DNA from: Gloeophyllum trabeum ATCC 11539
Taxonomy: Eukaryota; Basidiomycota; Agaricomycetes; Gloeophyllales; Gloeophyllaceae
Assembly (NCBI RefSeq): GCF_000344685.1
Contig: NW_006920413.1
Span: 1,739,717-1,803,716, forward strand
Length of the DNA stretch: 64,000 bases
Direction of reading: 5' to 3'
Below the pieces are notes generated by a model that worked only from the letters and a program-made list of their open reading frames with translations, was not told where the DNA came from and did no database searches. A program made the position numbers and the translations under genes. Position 1 is the first letter of the stretch. Each line of letters starts with the position of its first letter. Below, piece after piece: positions 44,101 to 55,747 of the stretch.

Positions 44101-47100
44101 CCACGGGGTCCATGAGTTTAATCAAGACCTTGTGAGCCAAAATGTTGACGTTCAACCAATTATGAGGGAATGCCCCGTTATCCACGATAGAGGCCGACAC
44201 CTTGAAGAGTTGAGACAGGAAGTTCCTGGTGTTATCCCTACCTTCAATCTCAAGCATTTGATCAATTAGGAAATTCAGGATATTCTTTTTCGGCGATGAA
44301 AGAATGAGTGTGAGAAAGACTATCGCAGCTTCGCCTAGTCCAGGGTTAAAGACAGCTTTGTTAGACGTTGGACCAACAGGGTTGTATCGGGGGCCAGCCG
44401 AATTAGGAGGATGTGCAAGGAGCGAAAATGGGTATGATTCAGGGAATGTGACAGGCGCAGAGGCCGTAAGGGTAGTTGGAGAACGTGTACGCTCGATAGC
44501 ACGTATTGATAGCGGATTTTGAAGCTCGACGTAGGAATCCAATAGTCTTGTAAACAGCAATGTCAGCGTGATGGACGGCGATCAGTAACAAGACGTACCT
44601 AGGCAAAAGGGTCACGAGGTACTCGATGTTATCTTGTTCTTGACGAAGTAGATTCCTGTCGCTAATGGTGGAAGGTGATATTAGATTTTGCTGCAACTTG
44701 TCCAGCATGACAGCGATGATCGTGACACATATCCGAATACTCTCGATCCACTCCACGCGTGCAGCGTCCCGCGCTGAATCAGAGTCGCCAGCTTGCGTGT
44801 GAGCATACTCGTCAAAGCGTCCAAAGTGAGGCTTGATCCATATTACGACGGCGTCAACAAGCAACGACCGGGATTGAGGATTGTCGAACAAGAAGCCCTT
44901 GACCAGCTGCAGATACATGTTCAATTTCCACACGACAATCTTCCCTTTCGCAGGCAGTACAGCATTGGCGAAGGTTGTCGCTATTGTCACAAGCTCCACT
45001 GTCGAAAAGATCTTGGCAAGTTCAGGTAATATCGCTGTAAAGTGCTTCAAGGCGATCGTCTGAGCTCCAATGATCGAAGATGGACTTGTAGTGGACATCA
45101 TTAGATTGACTTCTGAGAGATGAGCTTGCACTTCTCGTTTGAAAGTTGATTCAAGATGTTCGGCAGTCGCGCCGCCTCCCATGCCCAGTTCTTTCACTTT
45201 CTGTAGTTCCCGCGACCTGGCGATAAATTTGAAGATATAGTGCCATACTTTCAGTGCCGCAATCAGAGCTGTGGATGTCGGGTTAGCAAGAAGTCTGTTC
45301 ATGGAATGTAGCATGTGCGAGGAAGCTGGAGCACAGTTGAAATGCTTCTCGATGTAGACGTCCAACACCGGCTGGAAGTTGCTGAATCGCCGGTCCTGCA
45401 CTATCCCGAGCACAGTGACGAGCGCGTTGAACACCAGATGGTCCATCTCGCCCGTCTGATTGCTCCGAGAGACGAGGATACCGAACAAGGAATCAAAGAT
45501 GTCGCGCAAGAACTTGACTATCTCGACCTCTCCCACGAACGTGAACTTCGTAAGGATTGTCGAGAGGAGCTCGTTATCCCTAATCTTCTCCCAATTCAGG
45601 AGACTCAGTAGCACCGAATTTTGAGTGAACCTGGTGGAGCATAGGGATGTCCGGAGAGTGAGATGGTCCCGGATAGCCTGGGTCACTCGCGCCATATCGG
45701 CCGGTAGCGGTAACTCATTATATCTTTGGTTGGGTGCCAAGCATGGCGGCGCCGACAGATACATGTCGGGCGAAATTTGACTCAACCTATCAGCTCGGTA
45801 GAGGAGGAGCCTGTGCTCGCCGTCTTCAGGGAAGGCGCAGTCATCCGGGAATAACGGAAGAAATGCGAATGCGAAAGGACGTTCAGGTGCGTCAACGCCC
45901 GCTCGCCCAGCCGTCTTCTGGCTTGAACTACGGTTCCTGAAGGTGAAAAAGAGGTGCCAAGACGGTATGCCCTGCAACGGAAGCTTGATTTTAATGAGCT
46001 CTCCAAATGTCGGCTGATTGTTCTGCTTGAAGACGATAGAGTGGAATTGCTTCACCGCCGGCTCTCCGCTTCCCATATACAGCGCGTCCTCCACGATTCG
46101 GCCGTCCTGATCTCGGATCTCGACAGTGACCTGTATGTTATTCGCAGTGGACGCAATCTGGCCCCTTGCGAAGTTCGCCATACTCGACCGCGCAGACCCA
46201 GACCGGGAGGGAGAGAAGTCTCCGCTCCATAACTTGACATAGAGCTCGTTACGAACATCGCCCGGGAATACGACATCTGGGAAGCCAAGCCGTAGGGTGA
46301 GCGGGGTATCCTGGAGTAGCGATGTATTCTCCTTGATGATCCTCTCCGTCTCTCCGTGATATACCTTGATGGAAACGACGAGCATATCAGCCCTGAAATG
46401 CGAGTCAACGAATGAAAACCAGGCACTTCCTAAAGCCTTACCTTGGCGATTTCTCAAATTCCTTCGTGTAATTCTCGATGATATCCTGATGGAGCATAGA
46501 GAACCCGCTCTCGTTGTTGGGGACAGGGACAAAAATCGGCATCGGATGTTCCTTGGTCGAGGAAACCTCAGAGTGGTCCGCCGCCATCTGGGTGAGCTGG
46601 TCCAGCGCCAGCACGGCGCATCCAAATGGTCGACGGAAGGTGTTCCCCGGATCGCTCGACGATGACTGGCCATTCGCTGGTTGCGAGGGACCATGAAAGC
46701 CTGCGCCATCGCTCTCTGACTCCCTCCGATCAATGGGCAAGCCAGAGCTGAGGTTACTCCCGAGCTTGAGCGCACCCTTCCTGACGATACGGCAGACCAG
46801 GTATATCGGATCCTGGACATCGGACTGTACGAGATCAGTGAAGAGGGTGCGGATATGCGCGGATGGATCACGCGAGAGCCTCCCGTGGTGATTAAGTACA
46901 ACGACAAAGTCCTCGCTCACGAACTTGGACTCTGCCCGGTTATACAGGGAGAACCACAACTCCGCAGTCTCTCCTGGAGCACAGGGAGACGCAACGAACG
47001 CCTTCAGCTCAAGGAATACGTGATAAAACTTCGCAGCAGCGAGTTTCGGGGGCTGGGGAGGGCCCAAGGAGCCGACAGCACGGGAATGGCCCTTCCCTCG

Positions 47101-48378
47101 CGTCGGTAAGTCCGGAAACGCAGAATGTGCGGGAGTAGGGACGGGTCCCGTAGACGCAAAATCTATAACCGATGCAAGCGCAGGGAGCTTACCGGACTTG
47201 AGCGGTGTGTTCGTATTCACGTCCATGTACGCCAGGGACGTCTGCATCGCGTACATCCGCACGGCGCTGACCCAGCTGCGCGGGTCAATGTCGCCCTCCA
47301 CATCAACGGTGACGAGCGCACCCCACGTTGGGTGCCGGACGATCACGTCCAAGCCCTGGACGATGTTCCCACTTACCAGTCTCGCCACGCAGTCCCGCCG
47401 GAGGTTCATCGTCTCGTCCGCGCTGAGCGTCTGCGCGAGGAGCTGCCGGCGGCCCAGATGCAGCGCCTCAATGTGCTCCCGAACGGTGTGGAACAGCTTG
47501 TAGTCGCGCCGCGCGAGGTACTGGAACATGAGGGTGTGCCATTCCCGCAGGGCGGACGCTATCTCGTCGATGATGGGTTGCTCCGCGCCGCTCGCTGTGT
47601 CATCCTGCATCTTCAATGTGGGCCGCGGGGGGAGCGGCTTGATGAGCTGCGACTCGGCAGGGGAGGACGAGCGGAGGCTCTGGGTGTACACGGGGAGCGC
47701 GGCCCTAGACGAGTTCGCCTGCTCGGGCGGGGGACCCAGGCGAAAGGACCCATTATTATTGTTGGGACGCCCCCGGTGCGTGTCAACCTCGTCGTCTTCC
47801 TGGACGGTGTGCATGCTCGGGGTAGCTGTCCCCGTCCCGGATCCCGGCGCGCCGATGTTCGACGCGTGCATGGAGGCGAGGTCGGCGAGGCGGCCCTCGG
47901 CATCGGAGAGCTCCTCACGGACGTAAATGTGCGAGGAGGGGAAGATGCCGATGAAGACCTGCTGGGGCTCCTCGGCCTTCGCGAGCGGCTTGGGCGTAGA
48001 GGACGAGGGGTCCGAGATGGCCGACCAGTTCACCGTCGGGCGCCGCGTCTGCACGACGACGTACCTGCGTGCGTGTCAATGAAACAACGAGCGACAGCGA
48101 GGCGGTACCACGCACCCTCTGTACCAGACCCCTTCGCACTCCTTCCCCTTCGGCGTGTACTTCTCGAAAGCGTATACCTCATCTCCCACCTCCAAGGAAA
48201 CGACGTCCTTGTACTGGATGCTGTCAAACGTGGAAGCTTCAGTTACTGTAGAGAGCCTCGGTGTACGGCTGGAAATCCTGGTGTCGCGGTGCGAGGGGGA
48301 CAAGGGGTGTATAGCATAACCGTATACGATTAGTGGTAGAGGTTCCCATACGCCTCGGCGACCCTCGCCTACAGCCAT
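41189..48378 (-). CDS. DOCK-family guanine nucleotide exchange factor
   Basis: Thirteen exons close in frame to 2,188 aa: 48378-48116, 48064-46442, 46392-44599, 44546-43961, 43906-43790, 43740-43351, 43300-43226, 43164-42990, 42941-42863, 42812-42674, 42623-42397, 42342-41922 and 41866-41189. Order: an N-terminal SH3-like domain (VVSLEVGDEVYAFE, ending WYRGYVVVQ), a helical region, the DHR-1/C2 domain (NELYVKLWSGDFSPSRSGSA, IVFKQNNQPTFGELIKIKLP), a long armadillo-like part, and the DHR-2 catalytic domain (EMYIKYVHQLVNMHLQSQNY, RGKRFIYRGYEWEKFGAFCE, YFSTEESFPTVLRRSEIV). The tail is Ser/Pro-rich. DOCK proteins activate Rac/Cdc42 GTPases, here likely for polarised hyphal growth. The length and SH3 suggest the DOCK180/Dck1 type, which partners with ELMO. 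Confidence 0.93.
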
Positions 48379-49363
48379 AGTGAATGGAAGGTGCCTCTTG
48401 ACCGCCGGGGTCGCGCTATTTTTCGCTTGAGCGCTGTAGAGAGGGCCAGCGTACGGAAGAGAGAGATGTGGGCGCCAGTGGGACGTGTAGCGGAGAGGTT
48501 AAGCTGTGGCGGACGTACTGATGCTAGTTACCGTATATAGTCCGGTCGATCAAAGTCTGACGGGCAAATTTATGGTTGCCTGAGCGCAACGACGAGCAAG
48601 AATTATTGTAACTATAGCGAGTACAGGATACATGCTACTACGACTGTGTTTCCGAGGATGTTGAGGCGAAACGCATCGAGTTGAGCCCGTACAGTACCAC
48701 ACCAGTCAGCGCGGAAGTTGTGATCGGGCGTGCCTCGCTGCGTAAATGAATTCTCCCACTTACCATGTCGGAGGAAGGTCCACTGAGGAACGCAGAGCAA
48801 TGATAGCATAGGAGATGCGTTCGGACCTCACTGTAGCGCTCAGTTGGTCTGATGACATTGAGAGTCTCAGGTGAGGTTGGGGAGTAGACCAACCGGCGTT
48901 GAATGCTGCGCTGCGGTCACGAAAGAGATCACGGTGATACATATTACCGCAACTGCTTCGTGCAATACAAGGCATCATCAAGAGTTGCCAGAGAACCTGC
49001 TCGCCGCAGTGGTCGGAACCGAGCAATCCGTTTTGGCGCGAAGGTAAGATTAACTCGCAGCAATGGATCTTGACTCTTCCGAGTTAATGAGACACTGGCA
49101 GCGAGGCAATGCAAGACGGATGACAATCCATTATATATGATAGGTAATCGGACTGTAGATATAGAGATGCCAAACCATATTGGATTGCGAGATGCCGGAT
49201 GTAGTGAACAGAGTCAAACCAAAGGTTAATGGACAGAGCTGGGCCGGGGAATAAGTAACGATGACATTGTCAGCCGCGACATGTTAGCATCAACGTGCCC
49301 GCACAATTCTGCAGCAAAGGTATAAAAGCAAACCTTACATCCCCCCTGGTATAACACCGTAAC
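48379..49363. other. Intergenic region upstream of the DOCK gene
   Basis: It holds the DOCK promoter and the 3' flank of the coiled-coil gene. No gene, repeat or mobile element is seen in it. Confidence 0.4.
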
Positions 49364-51236
49364 CTAAACATCAAACATCACCATCTGCTCCCTCGTACTC
49401 CTATCAATCCTAATCAGCCTCTTCGCCACCAGCCCATACAGCGCGCGCTGCGGTGCGCCCATGCCCACGTCCACCGGCCCCGCCCTGCTTGCTACGACCT
49501 CCTTCACCTGGTTCAGCGACATGCGCAGGCCCGGCGCGGACAGGACGGCCAACAGCAGCGCCGCGGTGAGGATCTGCTGCGTCGAGGGGCCGTGCGCGGG
49601 GGAGAAGGTGGAGAGGGAGGCGGACGAGGGCGAGGCGGGGTCAGGGGTTTGGGAGCTGAGGGATTGGAGATGTGCGCTAAGTAGGGAATTAGGTTAGAGT
49701 TAGCCGGTTAGTCGGTTAGTCGAATGTGTAGTGGAGAGCAGAAAGGCGTACATTGTCTCTTTCGCTCGTGGAGGCTTGTTCGTCTTGGGAGATCCTGATA
49801 CGTTATATGGATGGCCGGGCATGAGCATCTCGCCAACCGTAGCCCATATCTTCGCCTTCATAGTGACCCTCAGTGGCGTACTCCCAGTAATCAACAAACA
49901 TACATACCACGATCCGCTCCACCTCAGTGGTTATCCTAACTTTGGGCTTCCGCACAGATTCAGTCCCTCCGCTGGGGGTTGGTTGGCTAGGCGTTTCTGT
50001 TACCAGCTCTATTTCTGAGGCAGGCGTATCAGGAGGCCGGGTAGGTGACGGGGGCTCGTCTGGCGGTTTCGAGAGGACGACTGTCTCCTGATCCGTCTCT
50101 GTCTCTGGCTCCTCCGGCGAGTCTGGTTGCTCCTCATGATCCTGCTCTTCTCCCACAGCAGGCGATTCTTCCTCCTCTTCTTCCGCCTCGTCCTCGGGCT
50201 CGTCTTCCTCAACCATATGTCGCGACGCCCGGCTGGCGGGGCCCGCTAGCGGGCTCGAGAACGAAGTAGTGACATTGCCCAGATCGACAGATTCGTCCAT
50301 GATCAAGGACTCGGTGAAATGCAGCGTACGCGCGCGCGACGCGGGCGTGTTCCAGAACATCTCTTCTTGCGCGTCAGCTTTGGGTGGAGCAGCAGGGACA
50401 GGGGCGGGAGGAGGCGCCGGCCTGGGCCGCGCGGGAAATGCGCGCCTCGTTGTCCGGGGCGCGACTTGCTGGTGTAGCAGCGACTCCTTCTGCGAGAGAA
50501 TGTATAGGTACGGGGTACGCGAGCAACGACAACTGGTACTGCACCTGTTGCTTCAGCTCAGCCATCTGCTTGTGCAGCTCCTGTATACGTCGCTCCTCCG
50601 CTGCGATCATCGATTTGGGGGACGAAGGAGGCTCGTCCGGACCTGAGCCAGCAGGCTTCATACTTAATCGTTGGCGAAGGGGGCATGATCAGAGCAAAAT
50701 ACTGACTTGCTCGGCAGCGGCACGGAGCCCTTCTATGCTCTCCCGCACGGATGTGAGTTCGTCGAGGAGGGACACAACTTGCGTTCGCGCTCGGGGCATG
50801 GGTCGGATATATTGACTGCGCCTTCTGTTATGTCAATGAATCGCAGACAAAAGTGTGTTACTCACTAACGGTCCAAGTATTTCAGTGCAGCCTGCGCGTA
50901 CACCTCGGGCTCAGGTTCCCTCTCCTTCATCTTGATGCCATATTTTGCGCTTGGCTTTCTGAGAGGGGTAGCGCCGGGGAACCCTACGCGCGCGATCTCC
51001 TTGGGCGCTGTTCCAGTAGCCGCCGCCTCCTTATCAGGTAGGGGCCTGCTCTGTACCAGCGTAAAGAGCCCGATTTCTGATGGGTCGGCATCGCGGATGA
51101 GATCGCCTAGATGAGTGTGGAGGACGGCGCGGGTGAAGGGGGTTCGGTCGGAAGAGGTGGATATAGAGGTTGCGGTCGAGCGGATGGACTTGCCAATCTG
51201 TAACAGGCGATCGGCCGAGTCAGTGAGGGAGGACAT
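49364..51236 (-). CDS. Acidic coiled-coil protein; N terminus faintly like DASH subunit Spc34
   Basis: Several exons link in frame: 51236-50866, 50815 to about 50701, about 50640 to 50552, about 50496 to 49909, then about 49860 to 49755 and about 49680 to 49364. The N terminus (FTRAVLHTHLGDLIRDADPS, then EIGLFTLVQ) resembles the start of DASH kinetochore subunit Spc34. A predicted coiled coil follows (EERRIQELHKQMAELKQQ). Next is a Pro-rich stretch, EEMFWNTPASRARTLHF, and a long Asp/Glu-rich segment. The C-terminal 60 residues (LRMSLNQVKEVVASRAGP, then LYGLVAKRLIRIDRSTREQM) look like a winged-helix-type fold. The Spc34 link is weak, and the acidic and C-terminal parts have no counterpart in yeast Spc34 that I know of. 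Joins near 50700 and 50500 are uncertain. Confidence 0.5.
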
Positions 51237-51835
51237 TGCCCGAAGATATTTGACGAAGTCAGTTCAGTAGGCGTTGTGGGTCCATCAACTTGACGCGCAA
51301 AGACCTCCCCTATACTCGTCACGTGCTTTCAAGGGCCACAATTCGCAGTCTTGCCGCCACACCCTTGAACACTGTAGGGACGGAAAACGCTGTCGACCTC
51401 GCTCAGAGTCGGAACAGTGGACAGCTCATGTTTGAACGTTCAAGAAATGAACGGATTGCGAAGAAGCATTTAAATCCTTACAATGCGCTAGATAACTATT
51501 CTATTACTCGATTCAATATCAATGCGTCCCCCGAAGTCCAATAAACCCCCACTCTATTGTATGATATGAGACTATTCAACAATGCAGCAAACACACATGC
51601 AAGATGCAATGATGGCGGAACGACCGTGAGAGCGTGCTAGGAAGAGTAAGGAGGGGAGGGGGGAGTGCGAATGCATGCGCTGCGTAAAAGACGTGGATGG
51701 GCCCGACCACCTTCGTCCGGGTATTAAGATGCTAGGAATGAGTTCCGGCGAAGTGGCTTGGGTATAGGGTGAGGGTAAGGATAGGGATAAGGAAACATAC
51801 GAATATAACACAAGAGTCCAGTCTCTCTTTCACTC
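51237..51835. other. Intergenic region, no gene seen
   Basis: Promoter side of the coiled-coil gene and 3' flank of the chitin synthase gene. No motif stands out. Confidence 0.4.
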
Positions 51836-54800
51836 TCAGAACCGCGAGCCTGGATCCAGCGGCCCTAACGGGCCGTACCCTTCTCCCGACGACGACTTGC
51901 CTCCGCTTCTTTTCTTCACGTGCGTCTTTCGCTCGCCGTTCACACCCGAGCTGACGCCGTTCGTCGGTCTCGTGGGAGACATGGGCGAAGTGACGTACGT
52001 TGGTGTTGATGCACCTGGTGATGTCGACCGCTGCATCGGCGCGTATGCTGCATGCCCGTCGGAGAGCTGATACCGCAGACCATTCGGTGGCACTTGGCGC
52101 GTCGGCGTCTGCACTGGCGACTTGTCATCGAAGCCCTGTTCCAGCATAGCCTCCAGATCAGAGCCATCCACAAGACTCGTCCGTGAGGACGACGCGTCAG
52201 GAACGAACAGGCCGGTCGGAGGTGGCGGATACTGAGCGCTACCCTCGTTGTATCCACCAATCTGGCCTCCCCAGTGGTCGTCTTCGGAAGAAGCGATCGA
52301 GTACGTGTCGGACCCATCATATTGACTGCGGGTGTCGAAGCGGCTGCTGAGCAATTCGCCCTCACCAGCTACATAGCCGGGCCCGTGCTGCCGCTCGAAC
52401 TCTCTTCTTCTGCGCTCCTCGCGGCGAAGCTTGCGCAAGCGGGACCGTTCCCAGTCCTCCCACCTGCGTAATGGCACATTCGACCCGTCGAACGTGCCAT
52501 GCCCTTCTCCATGGGCTTCACCTTTCCCTTCACCTTCGACTTTCCTGTATGAAGGGTTAGACGCAATCACAAAGATAGGCTGACAATGAAATGTCGTACC
52601 TAGTTTCACCCCATGAGAAATCATCGAAATGCCAGAACGCATAGACAGGGAGGATAAAGTTCCAAACAGGCAAAGCCAAGAGATATATCAGCATCCAGAA
52701 CACATACACCACCTTGCGGGTGGTGATGAGAATGAGCACAGCGGGCAGACCGAGCACGGCGATAAGTAGCATCAGCGGGATCGCTTCCTCGAACGACTGC
52801 GGCGGGGTGATGATCATGCCAGCGATCAGCATGTATGTCAGGCTAATCGCGATGGGTAGCACGACCGTGCCGAGGAGATCCATGAAGACGACGAATTGCA
52901 TGCTGAAGCAAAAGGTACCGCACAGATCCCGGACCAAGACGAGCTCCATAAGATTGTGAATGGTAGAGTTGATCCACCGACGACGTTGGGAAAGGAGCAT
53001 GCTGAACGTATCGGGGACGATGGTGCGACACCGCGCTTGCGGCAGGAACATCATCTTCCGGTTGGGGAACGAGCGTAGCAGCATGGTCGTCAAAAACCGA
53101 TCCTCTCCCAGCAGCAGCAAGTTCTTCTCGTGCAAGGATACCACCTCGCTCTGGCTGTACTCTTTGATGATCTCCGGTTTGGTGATAAGGGGAACCCAGT
53201 CGTCGCCCGTGGACTTCCGGACCTTGAGGCGGAACATGGAGAAACAACCCGGCAGACACGTAACACCACCGAACACGGACTCGAACGCCTTGGCCAGGTG
53301 GTGGGAGATGAAGTACTCGAAAACTTGGATTGCGGTGACCCAGGACTGTCGTTTATTTGCTATACGAGTTTCACCGCAGACACCCATGATCATCTGGTCG
53401 TGATGCATGCAGTTCACCAGATATCTCAGTGAATCCGGGAAAACTTTCGTATCTGCGTCAACCTGCAGAGACCACGATGAACATAGTTCTTCGGTGATGT
53501 CAAGCGAGCATAGCTTACCATCAGGCAGACCTCGAAGTAGTCAGGGGTCACGCCCATAAGCGTATGGATCTTGCGGAACAGATCATAGTCCAGAGGCGTC
53601 ATCCGGTCGTTATACGTCACCCGGGAGAAGAAGTTCATGAGGATAAGTTGACTGTCACGTTTACCCCGATTCCCGGGCTTCTTGTCCGATGCCGCCTCCT
53701 GCTCCGTACCGCATTTCACCACAACCACCGTAGGGGTGCGACGACCGGCAACGGCTAGTCGACAGTTCAGCACGCGGAGTAGGAATGGGAAGGGGAAGAT
53801 ACTCACTGTAATGGCCAGCATAAACCATCGCCCTGTTCTCCTTCTTCGCACCTGATCCTACGGCAATATAGCTCATGGGCTGGGGATTGCCAAACCGAGG
53901 GTCCGCATCCAACAGACTGACACAGATATCCGGAGTACTCTTCTTCTCACCCGCACCAGTGACCATCCCATCAGCGACAATGAACAGCAGCTTCCGAGCG
54001 TCGGAGTACGTCGTAGTGGAGATCGAGTCCAGTGTCGTGCGCATGGACTCCTCGCCCTCGGAATAACATGTTACCAAACACACAGCGAACAGCTCGGAAC
54101 CGATTTGAGCGAGGCTGATGACGGGCGCCGCTGTCGGCTCAGCGAGTGTCGTGCTCGAAGCAGTAGCGAACGACTTCGCCGACTTGTTTGTAGGCTTGCC
54201 GAGCTTCCGTTGTTGCCCGCCAGGACCCGCCCACGGAGCAGTACCCGCCTTGTTGTCGATGGAAACATTGGCGCCCTCAGGCATCACTGCTGGACTGATC
54301 GCGGATCGCTTTAAAGTCATGTCGTCTGGCGGCCCCGCCAGGCGCTCGGACATGAACCAGTTGAAGATACACGCCATCACGAACCGCACGAGCACCAGCC
54401 CGAGAATGACGATCAGGCCGGCGTACAGCAGGAGCTGCGACACGAAACATCCAGGAGTGATCTTATCAATGTTGCCAGCGTAGTACCGCTGGATCATGCA
54501 GGGGACGGCCTTACGGATATCCTCGCGATTGTAGAAGAGACGAGTGCCATCGCGGCCGCTGGAGCCTTGGCCGGAGAGGATGGTCCGAATGGCGAGGTCG
54601 GCGTTGTCTCCTGGAATGGAGTGAGGGTGAAGCTCCATATATGGGTTCATGTTGAGAACGGCGCCGTCAATAACCATATAGTTGGCGAGTTCGGCGACTT
54701 GGTCCCAGTCATATCCAATAATAAAGCTCGTGTTATGAAGAGAAAGCGCGGAGAAAGTCGACGTGGAATTAATGGGTCCGAGTTTACAGGTGGTGGACTG

Positions 54801-55445
54801 GGCATTGGCGGTGGAGCAAGGGTCATCCAGTGCAACGCGGTAGTTAAGGTTGTCGCAAGCAGGAAAGTTCTTCGCGGAGCGCTGGAAGACGACGGTGATA
54901 TCTTGGCCAGGGGTCTTGAGTAGGGCGGGAAAGTCGACACCATTAGTAGCGGCGGTCGACGTAGCGTTGAACATGTAGCCCTGGATGCCTAAGACACCCA
55001 GAGCGCTGCCCTTCCGGACAAATCGGCTTGTGGATGCTGAAGTGTCGGGACACAGTACCTTCTGGAAACCCACGGTCGCGAAGCCGACACCACCGCATAA
55101 GACTATAATAATGAAGCAGAGCGCCATCTTCTCTCTCCAAGCCTGGCGCTTCTGATCATCCTTCAGTCCACCCATGGACGAGAGAAGGACGTCTGGTGCC
55201 CAGAAGGTGACGACGCGGGAGAATATACGCCAGGGACTCCAGCCGCTGGACTCCGCCTGGGCGACATGGCCAGAGGGCGAAGGTAAAAGAGTGGCTGGGG
55301 CATGAATGAGAGGAGGGGGCGCGACGCCGCGCTCGGGTCTTGTGAGTGTTTTTGCGCGACGGACGGTAGCAGAAGACGAAAGCGGGGCCCGTGTCGTTGG
55401 AATAGGAACGTCGGAGGGGTCGTAGCGTGCGCGGTGCGAAGCCAT
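51836..55445 (-). CDS. Class IV chitin synthase
   Basis: Four exons, 55445-53807, 53754-53519, 53462-52600 and 52544-51836, give 1,148 aa. The enzyme adds GlcNAc from UDP-GlcNAc to chitin at the plasma membrane. The N-terminal half has two membrane spans ([40 protein letters not shown]) around an extracellular part with a cytochrome-b5-like region ([20 protein letters not shown]). The glycosyltransferase-2 core shows [52 protein letters not shown], and the catalytic QRRRW at residues 784-788. A cluster of membrane spans follows. The order and the [17 protein letters not shown] context match class IV (yeast Chs3 type). The C-terminal 235 residues are a charged, Ser-rich cytosolic tail. The reading frame stays open upstream of the chosen start. 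Confidence 0.95.
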
Positions 55446-55747
55446 AATGGGAAGTAAAGACTGGGGAGAAAAACGAAGGGCGGGCGACGGCCGTAGCGAC
55501 AGTCGATGTCGGCGCGCGTCGGTCAACGAGCGGACGCTACGAGGACGTTGCGGACGATGCGGACGATGGCGAGGAGGGAATAGAAGTCGAGGAGCACAAC
55601 GTCGGTCGTCGCTGTGTTTGGCCGTAGTATTTGGCGCGCGCTTCTTTCGATTCCCTTTTCCGTCCTCCCCCAAATACATCACGCCTGCTCCACCGCCCTC
55701 AGCAACGACGGCAAAGCGTCTCTTCCGCTCTTTTATTGATTTCTGGA
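55446..55747. promoter_or_regulatory. Bidirectional promoter of chitin synthase and phosphatase
   Basis: The two genes start 302 bases apart and point away from each other. The interval is GC-rich with ACGACG/GGACG repeats; no TATA element is seen. Confidence 0.45.

Noticed and set aside
47125..48333. 402-codon plus-strand frame over the DOCK gene
   Set aside because: Antisense of a clear DOCK exon; Arg/Val-rich and without a recognisable domain.
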